The notes beneath the pieces were generated by a model that worked only from the letters and a program-made list of their open reading frames with translations, was not told the origin of the DNA and searched no databases. A program made the translations under genes and the position numbers. Shown one piece after another: positions 1-6,791 of a stretch of 17,048 nucleotides of DNA. Location: positions 1 through 17,048 of the forward strand of contig JAPLWT010000039.1 in the NCBI GenBank assembly GCA_026396455.1. Direction: 5' to 3'. Source of the stretch: Microcaldota archaeon. GTDB lineage: Archaea > Micrarchaeota > Micrarchaeia > Burarchaeales > Fermentimicrarchaeaceae. Position 1 is the stretch's first letter, and every line of letters begins with the position of its first letter.

Positions 1-514
1 AAGAATATTTCTTATAATAGCCAAAACACAGGTGCTCGTCGAACGCCTTGCTTGTGCTGTAGCACCATCTGTCTATAACAGTGGGGCCGAGCAGTCTATC
101 CCCTTTTTCAGTCAGTGGCAGTTTCTCGCTCTTTCCATACACCTCGCTTGTTGACGCAAAAATCACTTTTGCATCTATCCTCCTCGCAACCTCAAGGACA
201 TTCTCCATTCCACTTGAGTTCACCAACAGGACTTTCAGTGGGTCTTCAACATAATGTTTGACGCCAACAACAGCCGCTTCATGCACTATCATATCGCATT
301 TCGCGGCGGCTTTCTTAACAGTTTCAAAGTTCGCAACATCGCCCTTTATGAATCCGAATCCTTTCCTCTTCAGATTGTGCCGTATATTGCTAATCCTGCC
401 AGTGCTCAGATTATCCAGAACTGTGACCCTATTCTTCTCCACAAGTGCATCGACTATATGAGAGCCGATGTAGCCGGCGCCACCAGTTACCAATATACTC
501 TTTCCACTTATCAT
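1..514 (-). CDS. NAD-dependent nucleotide-sugar epimerase/dehydratase (extended SDR), partial at left edge
   Basis: The ATG is at 514-512 and the frame stays open to base 1, so the first 171 residues are visible and the C-terminal half is missing. Seen: the Rossmann motif GGAGYIG (residues 11-17), a VLDNLSTG strand (33-40) that would bind the NAD ribose, the STSEVYG segment (121-127), and the catalytic Tyr152-x3-Lys156 pair (YSTSK). This is the extended short-chain dehydrogenase family acting on nucleotide sugars. The context RW-x-YSTSK resembles enzymes acting on UDP-glucuronate (decarboxylase or epimerase types). Its start codon shares the ATGA overlap with the stop of the UDP-glucose dehydrogenase gene, so it is probably translationally coupled and may consume UDP-glucuronate. 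Family is certain; substrate is inferred. A 4-epimerase or a 4,6-dehydratase are alternatives. Confidence 0.9.
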   Translation of the reverse strand, partial: MISGKSILVTGGAGYIGSHIVDALVEKNRVTVLDNLSTGRISNIRHNLKRKGFGFIKGDVANFETVKKAAAKCDMIVHEAAVVGVKHYVEDPLKVLLVNSSGMENVLEVARRIDAKVIFASTSEVYGKSEKLPLTEKGDRLLGPTVIDRWCYSTSKAFDEHLCFGYYKKYS

Positions 515-1836
515 TCTCCCAACCCGATACCAGAATAGTCAAAGCCTGCCTTCCTGAGCGTTTCAGCATTCCAGATCCTCCTAGAGTCAATAATACTCCT
601 CCCCTTCATTTTCTTCAGCATCTCAGGTTTTATTTTCTTGAACTCGTCCCACTCCGTAACAACTACGCAGCAGTCCGCGTCCTTTAAGCATTCCGAACTG
701 GAGTTTGCGTACTGTATTGCATCCTTGAGTATTTTTTTGGCGTTGTTTACTGCAACTGGATCGTAAGCCACCACTTTGGCCCCCTCTTCGAGCAGTTTTC
801 TTATAATCCTCACAGAAGGAGCTTCTCGCATGTCGTCCGTATCCGGTTTGAATGAAAGCCCCAGCACTGCAATTCTCTTTCCAGCCAGTTTCCCCACGCT
901 TCTCCTAGTCAAATTCACCACATGAAGAGCCTGTTCCTGATTAACTTTCATAACAGCGCCAAGTATCCTAGGTTCATACCCCAACTCCCTTGAGAAGCTC
1001 AGTATAGCGTTGACATCCTTGGGAAAGCAACTACCTCCAAACCCTGGCCCAGCCTCAAGGAAAAGTGGTCCAACTCTCCTGTCCAGCCCAACCCCTTTTG
1101 CAACTTCATATACATCCACATCGCTCAGCTTCTCGCATATATTGGCAATCTCATTTATGAATGACACCTTGGTTGCCAGTACGGAGTTGCTCACGTACTT
1201 CACCATCTCTGCTGAAACAGTGTTCATCCTCAGCATTGGAACCTTCTTTCCCTCATAAAACTTCTTGAAAAGTTTCTCCAAAATTTCCCCCGATTTCTTG
1301 TCATGTTCCCCAATCACCACTCTATCTGGATTGAATGTGTCGTAGACTGCATTTCCCTGCCTGAGGAACTCCGGGCACATGCATATGCCAAATTCCTTAT
1401 CCGCGCTCTTTCCAGAGACTCTCTCAATAATCCCCTTGACCTTGTCAGTTGTCCCTGGAACAACGGTGCTCCTCACAACCACCGTATGGTGCCCTCCCTT
1501 CTTCCTCAAGCTCCTTCCCACCTCCTCAGCAACTGCGTAGATAAAGCTCAAATCTATAGACCCATCAGCAGCACTGGGTGTGCCTACGCATATGAAAGTC
1601 ACGTCAGAATCCAGAATCGCCTCGTTTCTTGTGTTTGTAGCTTTCAGCGCACCAGACTTCACTGCCTTCCTGAGCAACCCCTCCAGCTCAGGCTCAAAGA
1701 ATGGGGCCTTTCCCTCGTTTATCATATTTATCTTTTTGGGGTCATTCGTGGATATCAGTACCCTGAAACCGCGGTCAGCAAAGCAGGCTGCCGCAATAAG
1801 TCCCACATAACCCGCACCGATTATCGAGATTCTCAT
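511..1836 (-). CDS. ugd: UDP-glucose 6-dehydrogenase
   Basis: Oxidises UDP-glucose to UDP-glucuronate with two NAD+ in the cytoplasm. The 441 residues match the usual length of the UDP-glucose/GDP-mannose dehydrogenase family. Seen: N-terminal Rossmann motif GAGYVGL (7-13), the STVVPGTT segment (123-130), the central E210-MVKYVSN helix with Lys213 and Asn217, the catalytic cysteine in GFGGSC-FPKD (Cys270, Lys273), and the C-terminal UDP-binding domain with GLSFKPDTDD and VVTEWDEF. The ATG at 1836 gives a Rossmann strand at residue 2. The gene overlaps the next epimerase gene by ATGA. A closely related activity such as UDP-ManNAc dehydrogenase cannot be fully excluded, but the GGSCFPKD active site and neighbours favour UDP-glucose. 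Confidence 0.93.
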   Translation of the reverse strand: MRISIIGAGYVGLIAAACFADRGFRVLISTNDPKKINMINEGKAPFFEPELEGLLRKAVKSGALKATNTRNEAILDSDVTFICVGTPSAADGSIDLSFIYAVAEEVGRSLRKKGGHHTVVVRSTVVPGTTDKVKGIIERVSGKSADKEFGICMCPEFLRQGNAVYDTFNPDRVVIGEHDKKSGEILEKLFKKFYEGKKVPMLRMNTVSAEMVKYVSNSVLATKVSFINEIANICEKLSDVDVYEVAKGVGLDRRVGPLFLEAGPGFGGSCFPKDVNAILSFSRELGYEPRILGAVMKVNQEQALHVVNLTRRSVGKLAGKRIAVLGLSFKPDTDDMREAPSVRIIRKLLEEGAKVVAYDPVAVNNAKKILKDAIQYANSSSECLKDADCCVVVTEWDEFKKIKPEMLKKMKGRSIIDSRRIWNAETLRKAGFDYSGIGLGE

Positions 1837-1860
1837 CGAAATCTATTATTTAGAGAAAAC

Positions 1861-1870
1861 AAATTAAATA
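1861..1870. promoter_or_regulatory. Shared AT-rich TATA-like box between divergent ugd and epimerase genes
   Basis: The only strongly AT-rich block in the 54-bp divergent gap (1837-1890) is AAATTAAATA. Read on the minus strand it gives TATTTAAT about 27-34 bp upstream of the ugd ATG; on the plus strand it lies about 21-30 bp upstream of the epimerase ATG. Both distances fit leaderless archaeal transcripts. A second weaker block, TATTATTTA at 1844-1852, could serve the plus direction with a short leader. Inference from spacing only. Confidence 0.5.
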
Positions 1871-1890
1871 CCATGCACTAAAAGAGAATC

Positions 1891-2820
1891 ATGATCCTAA
1901 TAACGGGCGGAGCCGGCTTCATAGGAAGCAACTTAACTGATTTTTTCATATCAAAGGGCAGTGATGTTACCGTTTTTGATAACCTTTCATCAGGACGCAT
2001 GGAAAACCTCAATGCGAGTATTGGAAGAAAGAATCTCAAATTCATAAAAGGGGACATTCGTGACGCTGAAGCAATCGACTCCGCAATGAAGGGTGTTGAA
2101 GAGGTATACCATCTTGCAGCAGACCCCAGCGTGAAGGATAGCGCAACGAACCCCGAGGTTAGTTTTAGTATAAATGTCAGCGGGATGTTCAGCGTGCTCG
2201 AGGCGGCAAGGAAAAACGACGTGAAAAAGGTAGTTTTCACATCGACTTCTACGGTATACGGTGAGGCTGAGGTGCTCCCAACTCCTGAAAATTATCCGCT
2301 TATCCCAATAAGCAATTACGCAGCATCAAAAGTTGCGGACGAGGCTTACATATCCTCCTATGCATCTACATACGGGATAAAGGGGGTTGTGCTTAGGTTA
2401 GCAAACATATTCGGTCCCCCCTCAACCCACGGTGTCATGTTCGACTTCTACAAAAAGCTAAAGGCAAATCCGAAGAAACTTGAGATTCTTGGAAACGGCA
2501 AGCAATGCAAATCATACCTCTACATCTCAGACTGCGTAGATGCACTTTTCCTGGCATCAAGGAAGCAAAAAAAGATATTCGACTTCTTCAACGTCGGAAG
2601 CGGGCAGATGGAGGACGTCAATTACATAGCAAAGGCAATGTGCTCTTTCCTTAAGCTGAAACCTAAATTCGAGTATACTGGGGGCACGAGAGGCTGGAAA
2701 GGTGATGTGGTAAAAATGCTTCTGGATACCAAGAAGATTGAGAAGCTGGGCTGGAGGAAGAAGGTCTCTCTGAAAGATGGGATAAGAAAGTATGTCGAAT
2801 GGCTGGAGGCTACTCAATAA
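1891..2820 (+). CDS. NAD-dependent epimerase, GalE-like
   Basis: Extended short-chain dehydrogenase of 309 residues, the normal length for archaeal UDP-glucose 4-epimerase-like proteins. Seen: GGAGFIG (6-12), FDNLSSG (29-35), HLAADPSV (74-81), STSTVYG (118-124), catalytic Tyr143-AAS-Lys147, and the RLANIFGP segment that shapes the sugar site. Likely interconverts UDP-hexoses or UDP-hexuronates at C4. The ATG at 1891 sits directly before the first beta strand and has no Shine-Dalgarno site, which fits a leaderless transcript. It is divergent from ugd and its last 11 bases overlap the 3' end of the convergent aglB gene. Substrate is not determined by the sequence; a dehydratase is possible but less likely. 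Confidence 0.9.
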   Translation: MILITGGAGFIGSNLTDFFISKGSDVTVFDNLSSGRMENLNASIGRKNLKFIKGDIRDAEAIDSAMKGVEEVYHLAADPSVKDSATNPEVSFSINVSGMFSVLEAARKNDVKKVVFTSTSTVYGEAEVLPTPENYPLIPISNYAASKVADEAYISSYASTYGIKGVVLRLANIFGPPSTHGVMFDFYKKLKANPKKLEILGNGKQCKSYLYISDCVDALFLASRKQKKIFDFFNVGSGQMEDVNYIAKAMCSFLKLKPKFEYTGGTRGWKGDVVKMLLDTKKIEKLGWRKKVSLKDGIRKYVEWLEATQ

Positions 2821-5479
2821 TTTTGAATATCCTCACCAAGCCAGACTGATTGCTCTCCGGATAGACCTGCTCGAATCCAGGCAGGTTCCCAAGAATGAAT
2901 CCCTGATAGAACGTAGAATCATACATTTTCCCTACCCTATCCTCCCAACCAGTCTTTCCATCCGGCCAGACGTCATTGGTGTAGAACATAGTGAACACAT
3001 ACACACTTTTGCCTTGGGAACTCTGAATACCGCCATAGACGGGTATCCCTCTATTGACTCTGCTCAGGTTGTACTCGTAGAATATTCCGGCTATGGCAGC
3101 CGCACTGCTATTCGTGTATCTTATGCAATAAGTATAGTTCGAGAGAGTGCTGCGCGCTCTAACCAGTGGCGCCGAAGAGCCAGAACCCTCGCAGAAATCC
3201 GCTATTGTCGGATTAACAGGCACCGCAATCCTCTCAAAGTTGTGCTCGGCTTCGCATCTAGAGGTGCTCAGCTGATACATCACACCATACTTTATCCCTT
3301 CCTTAAAAGCGAAATCCATGCTAGTCTCGTTGTTATACACGCAGGACAGGAAGTTAAGTGCTCCCCACTTGCCCACAAGGTCCTGGTCAAAGAGCACATA
3401 TTTCGCATTGTGCTCCAGCATGTACTCCTTCAATGCTTGGGGTGTGTTGGAGACGAACTTATCCGCAACCTCCAAATCCATATCCTGATACTTGTGGTCG
3501 TTCCTTGTGATGCATTTCTTCTGCCCCCAGTAGTTTATCCAGTGCCCATAATCCCACCATGAGATAACCCTATCATTCTCACCAACATTATCCTTTATCC
3601 AGTCCATAGGGTCTCTCCAATATGCGGGTATCCTGGAGCAGAATAGATAATAAGAGATTAAATTTCCATTATTTGCTAGAGCAGAGCAGTTGCGTCCCAT
3701 CTCACTCGCATAGGCGGGATCTTTTAGTTCATATTTCGAGTCAAGTGCGCCAGTAACAACATCAACTAACGGGCCAGGGATAGAAAGATCAGGCTCAATA
3801 AAACAGTTGGCGCACGGTCTCACATACACTAGGGACTCGGCAGCGAGCACGAGCAGAGCAACCCCCACAACAGTCCATTTTGCTGCATCATCTCCAAAAT
3901 CTTTTTTTATAAACTTGTGCAATTTTTTATCCAGCTCTCCAAATAGCATTGTCACTGCAACGCCAGCCATGAAAGATACATGAAGCATGTATTTGCTCTT
4001 GCTCAGGCCCACATAGCTCACTGGGAAAATCATCATCCCGAACAAGACTCCCAAGCTCGAGCCACGGTATATAGAATAACAAATCGCTAAAAAGGAAGAC
4101 AAAAAGAGGATGTCCACAAACCATGTACTGCTCCCCAGGAACCCCATCGAATTCGCGAAATCTCCCGATGTTGGGGTCTCCTCAGCAACTGTCATCATAA
4201 GGGCGCTCGAGGGGCGCGCTATAGAAGCGGCATTCACCACGTAGTTCCAAATCCTTGGCCCAACTGGTAGCGGGAAGCCAGAAGCAAATGTTATAAGAAG
4301 AAAGATTCCTCCAACTGTCAGGTATCCTGCAAGGTAGTTTATCCTATCCTCCTGCCTCTTCACTCTTTGGCTGATGAAATATAAGCCAACAGCAAATGCA
4401 AGAGCTGAGGCAAAACTCAGTATATCACTTGGCATCACCCAGCCGACATATGCTGAGTATACAATATACGTGAAAGCCGAGAAGCAGAGTATTATAGCAT
4501 TCAGTTCAATTAACTCCCTATTCGATTTATTTTGGAAGTAGTTAATCAGCGATTGTAATCCCACATAACCCGCCAGCACAAGATATACCAGGACATCTCC
4601 GCTTGACCCAAGCGTTGCAGCCATAACAGCGATTCCTGCCAGAACTGCGAATCTCCTGTCTTTTCTTGAAACTGCAAGCGCATACGTTGAGTAGAAGAAG
4701 AAAGCGGCGAATATACCCCATGGCTGCAGTTCGCTCTCTCCTGCAGCAAACTTCTCTATTATCCTTGGCATTACTGCCATCAAGGCTGCGCCAATCAAAC
4801 CATACTTCTTTCCGTATTCTTCTGAAATCAGCATAAAGACTAGGAAGCATATCAGCGCCCCCACGACTGGCGGATAAACTCCTGCAATTGTCGAAAGCAG
4901 ATAGTTGTTGAACTGCTGGTTCCCCGTCATGTAACCGTAGATTGAGTACCACTCAACCTCCAAGTAGCGAACAATCGGAGGGTCTCTGTGCGAATCCGGA
5001 TGCGGGTACCAAGCAAGATCGTCAGTTGTGGGAATCTCACCTTGAGTTAGAATGAACTGCGCACCTTGGTCATAGTAATAAGGGTCGAATTCATAGAATA
5101 TCGGGCCTATGCTCTGTATCCTGACCCAGAATGCGAGCAGCATTATCAGCAGAAGCAATATCCAGGCAGCATCTCTTTTGTAATCGAAAGAAAGTTCGAA
5201 ATCAAGCACATTCTCCTTTGTGCAGAGGATAAAGCCCACGATTGTCACTAAGATGATGTTTCCCACTGCGAGCTGGGGGGAGTAAAGCACTCCAAAGAGG
5301 GAATATACAAAAAGCAGAACCGGCGGGACTATCAGACCTACCACGAAGCCGAAAGCTGCAATCTCTGCAAGAGGCATCTTGGTTTTTCTCAACAACGCCA
5401 AGGCTAGCAGGAATCCAGGTACGAAGATTGACAGGAATACTGGCACTGCCGTACTAAGGAATGCTATCTCTCCGCTCAA
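2810..5479 (-). CDS. aglB: Oligosaccharyltransferase AglB/STT3 (dolichyl-(di)phosphooligosaccharide--protein glycosyltransferase)
   Basis: Membrane enzyme that moves a lipid-linked oligosaccharide onto Asn in N-x-S/T sites on the outer face of the membrane. 889 residues: a multi-spanning N-terminal part and a soluble C-terminal part from about residue 560. Seen: FDPYYYD with Asp132 as the first-loop acidic motif, GESE with Glu248/Glu250 at the second acidic position, TVAE (430-433) resembling the TIXE/SVSE loop motif, the hallmark WWDYG (641-645), and a DRVGKMYD segment near the C-terminus that may be the DK-type motif. The start is TTG at 5479; the preceding frame closes quickly and the first membrane helix begins right after it. 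About three extra membrane segments precede the conserved first helix (about residues 97-115). Lies near nucleotide-sugar and lipid-carrier genes. Identification is secure. Confidence 0.95.
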   Translation of the reverse strand: MSGEIAFLSTAVPVFLSIFVPGFLLALALLRKTKMPLAEIAAFGFVVGLIVPPVLLFVYSLFGVLYSPQLAVGNIILVTIVGFILCTKENVLDFELSFDYKRDAAWILLLLIMLLAFWVRIQSIGPIFYEFDPYYYDQGAQFILTQGEIPTTDDLAWYPHPDSHRDPPIVRYLEVEWYSIYGYMTGNQQFNNYLLSTIAGVYPPVVGALICFLVFMLISEEYGKKYGLIGAALMAVMPRIIEKFAAGESELQPWGIFAAFFFYSTYALAVSRKDRRFAVLAGIAVMAATLGSSGDVLVYLVLAGYVGLQSLINYFQNKSNRELIELNAIILCFSAFTYIVYSAYVGWVMPSDILSFASALAFAVGLYFISQRVKRQEDRINYLAGYLTVGGIFLLITFASGFPLPVGPRIWNYVVNAASIARPSSALMMTVAEETPTSGDFANSMGFLGSSTWFVDILFLSSFLAICYSIYRGSSLGVLFGMMIFPVSYVGLSKSKYMLHVSFMAGVAVTMLFGELDKKLHKFIKKDFGDDAAKWTVVGVALLVLAAESLVYVRPCANCFIEPDLSIPGPLVDVVTGALDSKYELKDPAYASEMGRNCSALANNGNLISYYLFCSRIPAYWRDPMDWIKDNVGENDRVISWWDYGHWINYWGQKKCITRNDHKYQDMDLEVADKFVSNTPQALKEYMLEHNAKYVLFDQDLVGKWGALNFLSCVYNNETSMDFAFKEGIKYGVMYQLSTSRCEAEHNFERIAVPVNPTIADFCEGSGSSAPLVRARSTLSNYTYCIRYTNSSAAAIAGIFYEYNLSRVNRGIPVYGGIQSSQGKSVYVFTMFYTNDVWPDGKTGWEDRVGKMYDSTFYQGFILGNLPGFEQVYPESNQSGLVRIFKIIE

Positions 5480-5503
5480 ATAATCACTATTCCATTACTT
5501 ACA

Positions 5504-5512
5504 CATAAATTC
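5504..5512 (-). promoter_or_regulatory. TATA-like box for aglB
   Basis: On the minus strand the bases read GAATTTATG, centred about 29 bp upstream of the aglB TTG start. This is the expected distance for a leaderless archaeal transcript. No Shine-Dalgarno sequence is present between it and the start. Inference from position. Confidence 0.4.
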
Positions 5513-5533
5513 AGAACATAAAGATTTATTTAC

Positions 5534-5548
5534 CTTTCACCTGGAAAG
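5534..5548 (+). repeat. Candidate left-end hairpin of the tnpB element
   Basis: A 5-bp stem CTTTC/GAAAG closes a 5-nt ACCTG loop, upstream of the tnpB TATA box. IS200/IS605 elements carry subterminal hairpins near each end. The stem is short and could be chance. Confidence 0.35.
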
Positions 5549-5564
5549 TTACCCCTTACGGAGG

Positions 5565-5572
5565 TTTATAAA
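5565..5572 (+). promoter_or_regulatory. TATA box for tnpB
   Basis: TTTATAAA lies about 30 bp upstream of the tnpB ATG at 5599, preceded by purine-rich GGAGG that could act as a BRE-like element. Its spacing fits a leaderless transcript starting at or near the ATG. Confidence 0.6.
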
Positions 5573-5598
5573 GGGAAAAATAGGTGTAAATAACGTCT

Positions 5599-6750
5599 AT
5601 GCGAGCCTACAAATTCCGCATATATCCCTCGAAGAAGCAGGAAGAGCTTCTGAATCATCATTTATGGCTAGCAAAGAATCTCTGGAATGAACTTCTAGAA
5701 GATTGCAAGCAAATGTATGAAGACTTTGGCTATTTCCCAACAAAGAATACACTGCAACTGATGGTGAAAAACTATGGATTATATTCTCAAACACAGCAGG
5801 AGATTGCTCACAGAATGCATAATTCAGTGATGAGAGTTTTTATTCTGAAAAAGAAAGAAGTAAAATGCGGTTTTCCAAGATTCAAATCAATTGATAGAAT
5901 AAAGAGCTTGCGCTATCCACAATATGAAACTGGTTTTTGGCTGGATGAGAAACTCACGGTGACTCCATTTGGTGAGATTGCAATAAAGAAGCACAGGGAG
6001 ATAAAAGGCAGAATAAAGACGCTGACTTTGAAAAGGGAAGCATCGGGTAGGTGGTTTGCTGTTTTCTGCGTTGAAACACCTGAAGAAATTCCAAGAGAAA
6101 ATAAAGGGAAGGCAGTGGGAATTGATTTGGGACTGAAGACATTTGCAACTTTATCAAACAGTCTGAAGATAAGCAATCCGAGGCATCTCATGAAGCATGA
6201 GGAAGAGCTTGCATTCATGCAACGAAAGTTCTCAAAGAAGAAGAGAAGGAGCAGCAACAGAAAAAGGGCAAAAGTAAGGATTGCCAGATTACATGAAAAA
6301 GTAGCAGACACAAGGAGAGACTTCCTTCATAAACTCTCAACTGAATTGGTGAATGATTATTCCTTTATAGCATCAGAAAGGCTTGCCTCGCAGGAGATGG
6401 CAGAACAGCACTACGGCAAGCAAATCCACGATGCAGGATGGAATATGTTTGCAAACATGCTTGCATACAAGGCGGAAGGAGCTGGATGCAGGGTTGTGTT
6501 TGTGGACCCGAAGAACACGACTAAAGAGTGCAGCAACTGTGGTTCAATAACTGAAAAAACGCTCTGGCAGAGGATGCATAACTGTCCCTATTGCGGATTA
6601 ATCATTGATAGAGATTTAAATGCTGCGCGCATTATACTCATAAGAGCTACCTCTGGGCAAGGGGGAAGTAACGCCTGCAATTCCTTGCATAAGGAGAGAG
6701 ATGTTGCATTGGCAACATCTGTGAAGCAGGAAGCCCACGCCTATTCATAG
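5599..6750 (+). CDS. tnpB: TnpB, RNA-guided endonuclease of IS200/IS605-type elements
   Basis: 383 residues, a normal length for TnpB, the Cas12 ancestor that cuts DNA using an omega-RNA. Seen: the MRAYKFRIYPSKKQ N-terminal wedge-domain signature, RuvC-I GIDLGLKTF with Asp176, RuvC-II IASERL with Glu260, the four-Cys zinc motif CSNC (311, 314) and CPYC (329, 332), and RuvC-III DRDLNAA with Asp337/Asp339. All catalytic positions look intact and there is no frameshift, so the nuclease is probably active. The region after residue about 350 (TSGQGG onward) is low in conserved protein motifs and its DNA carries the omega-RNA hairpins. ATG at 5599 follows a TATA box at 5565. There is no tnpA nearby. 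It is recently mobile DNA or a domesticated copy. Confidence 0.93.
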   Translation: MRAYKFRIYPSKKQEELLNHHLWLAKNLWNELLEDCKQMYEDFGYFPTKNTLQLMVKNYGLYSQTQQEIAHRMHNSVMRVFILKKKEVKCGFPRFKSIDRIKSLRYPQYETGFWLDEKLTVTPFGEIAIKKHREIKGRIKTLTLKREASGRWFAVFCVETPEEIPRENKGKAVGIDLGLKTFATLSNSLKISNPRHLMKHEEELAFMQRKFSKKKRRSSNRKRAKVRIARLHEKVADTRRDFLHKLSTELVNDYSFIASERLASQEMAEQHYGKQIHDAGWNMFANMLAYKAEGAGCRVVFVDPKNTTKECSNCGSITEKTLWQRMHNCPYCGLIIDRDLNAARIILIRATSGQGGSNACNSLHKERDVALATSVKQEAHAYS

Positions 6751-6784
6751 GCGGAGCATGTCACATAACGGAAATATTGCGAGA
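6650..6784 (+). ncRNA. Predicted omega-RNA (reRNA) scaffold and guide of TnpB
   Basis: The 3' end of tnpB contains three hairpins in a row, each with a 4-nt loop: TGCAA/TTGCA at 6676-6689; a perfect 9-bp stem AGATGTTGC/GCAACATCT at 6699-6720; and CGCCTA/TAGGCG at 6738-6753, which spans the tnpB stop codon. In this family the omega-RNA scaffold overlaps the 3' end of tnpB and runs across the right end of the element into flanking DNA, which becomes the guide. With the end placed at 6764 the guide would begin ATAACGGAAATATTGC at 6765. The 5' boundary of the RNA and the guide length are estimates. Confidence 0.65.
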
Positions 6785-6791
6785 TGCTGTT

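Larger units (their letters stand above)
5534..6764 (+). mobile_element. TnpB-only IS200/IS605-type element (approximate ends)
   Basis: One tnpB gene with no tnpA transposase, flanked by candidate subterminal hairpins. Left: CTTTC-ACCTG-GAAAG (5534-5548), just after a TTTAC (5529-5533). Right: CGCCTA-TTCA-TAGGCG (6738-6753), followed by GAGCATGTCAC ending at 6764. Right ends with a GC hairpin followed shortly by a TCAC-type end are familiar from archaeal IS1341-like elements (recalled, not searched). Without TnpA it cannot move alone and would need a transposase in trans. Terminal inverted repeats are not expected for this family and none are seen. The left boundary is uncertain by tens of bases, the right by a few. 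Confidence 0.6.

Noticed and set aside
1303..1881. 192-codon open frame on the plus strand opposite ugd
   Set aside because: It is antisense to a clearly conserved gene, has no recognisable motif and no promoter; it reflects the codon use of ugd.
2792..3562. 256-codon open frame on the plus strand opposite aglB
   Set aside because: Antisense to the conserved C-terminal domain of aglB, including the region just before WWDYG; no family features.
6777..6791. TTG start for the geranylgeranyl reductase five codons upstream
   Set aside because: No Shine-Dalgarno site; the ATG at 6792 gives the usual short lead into the FAD-binding strand. Not fully excluded.
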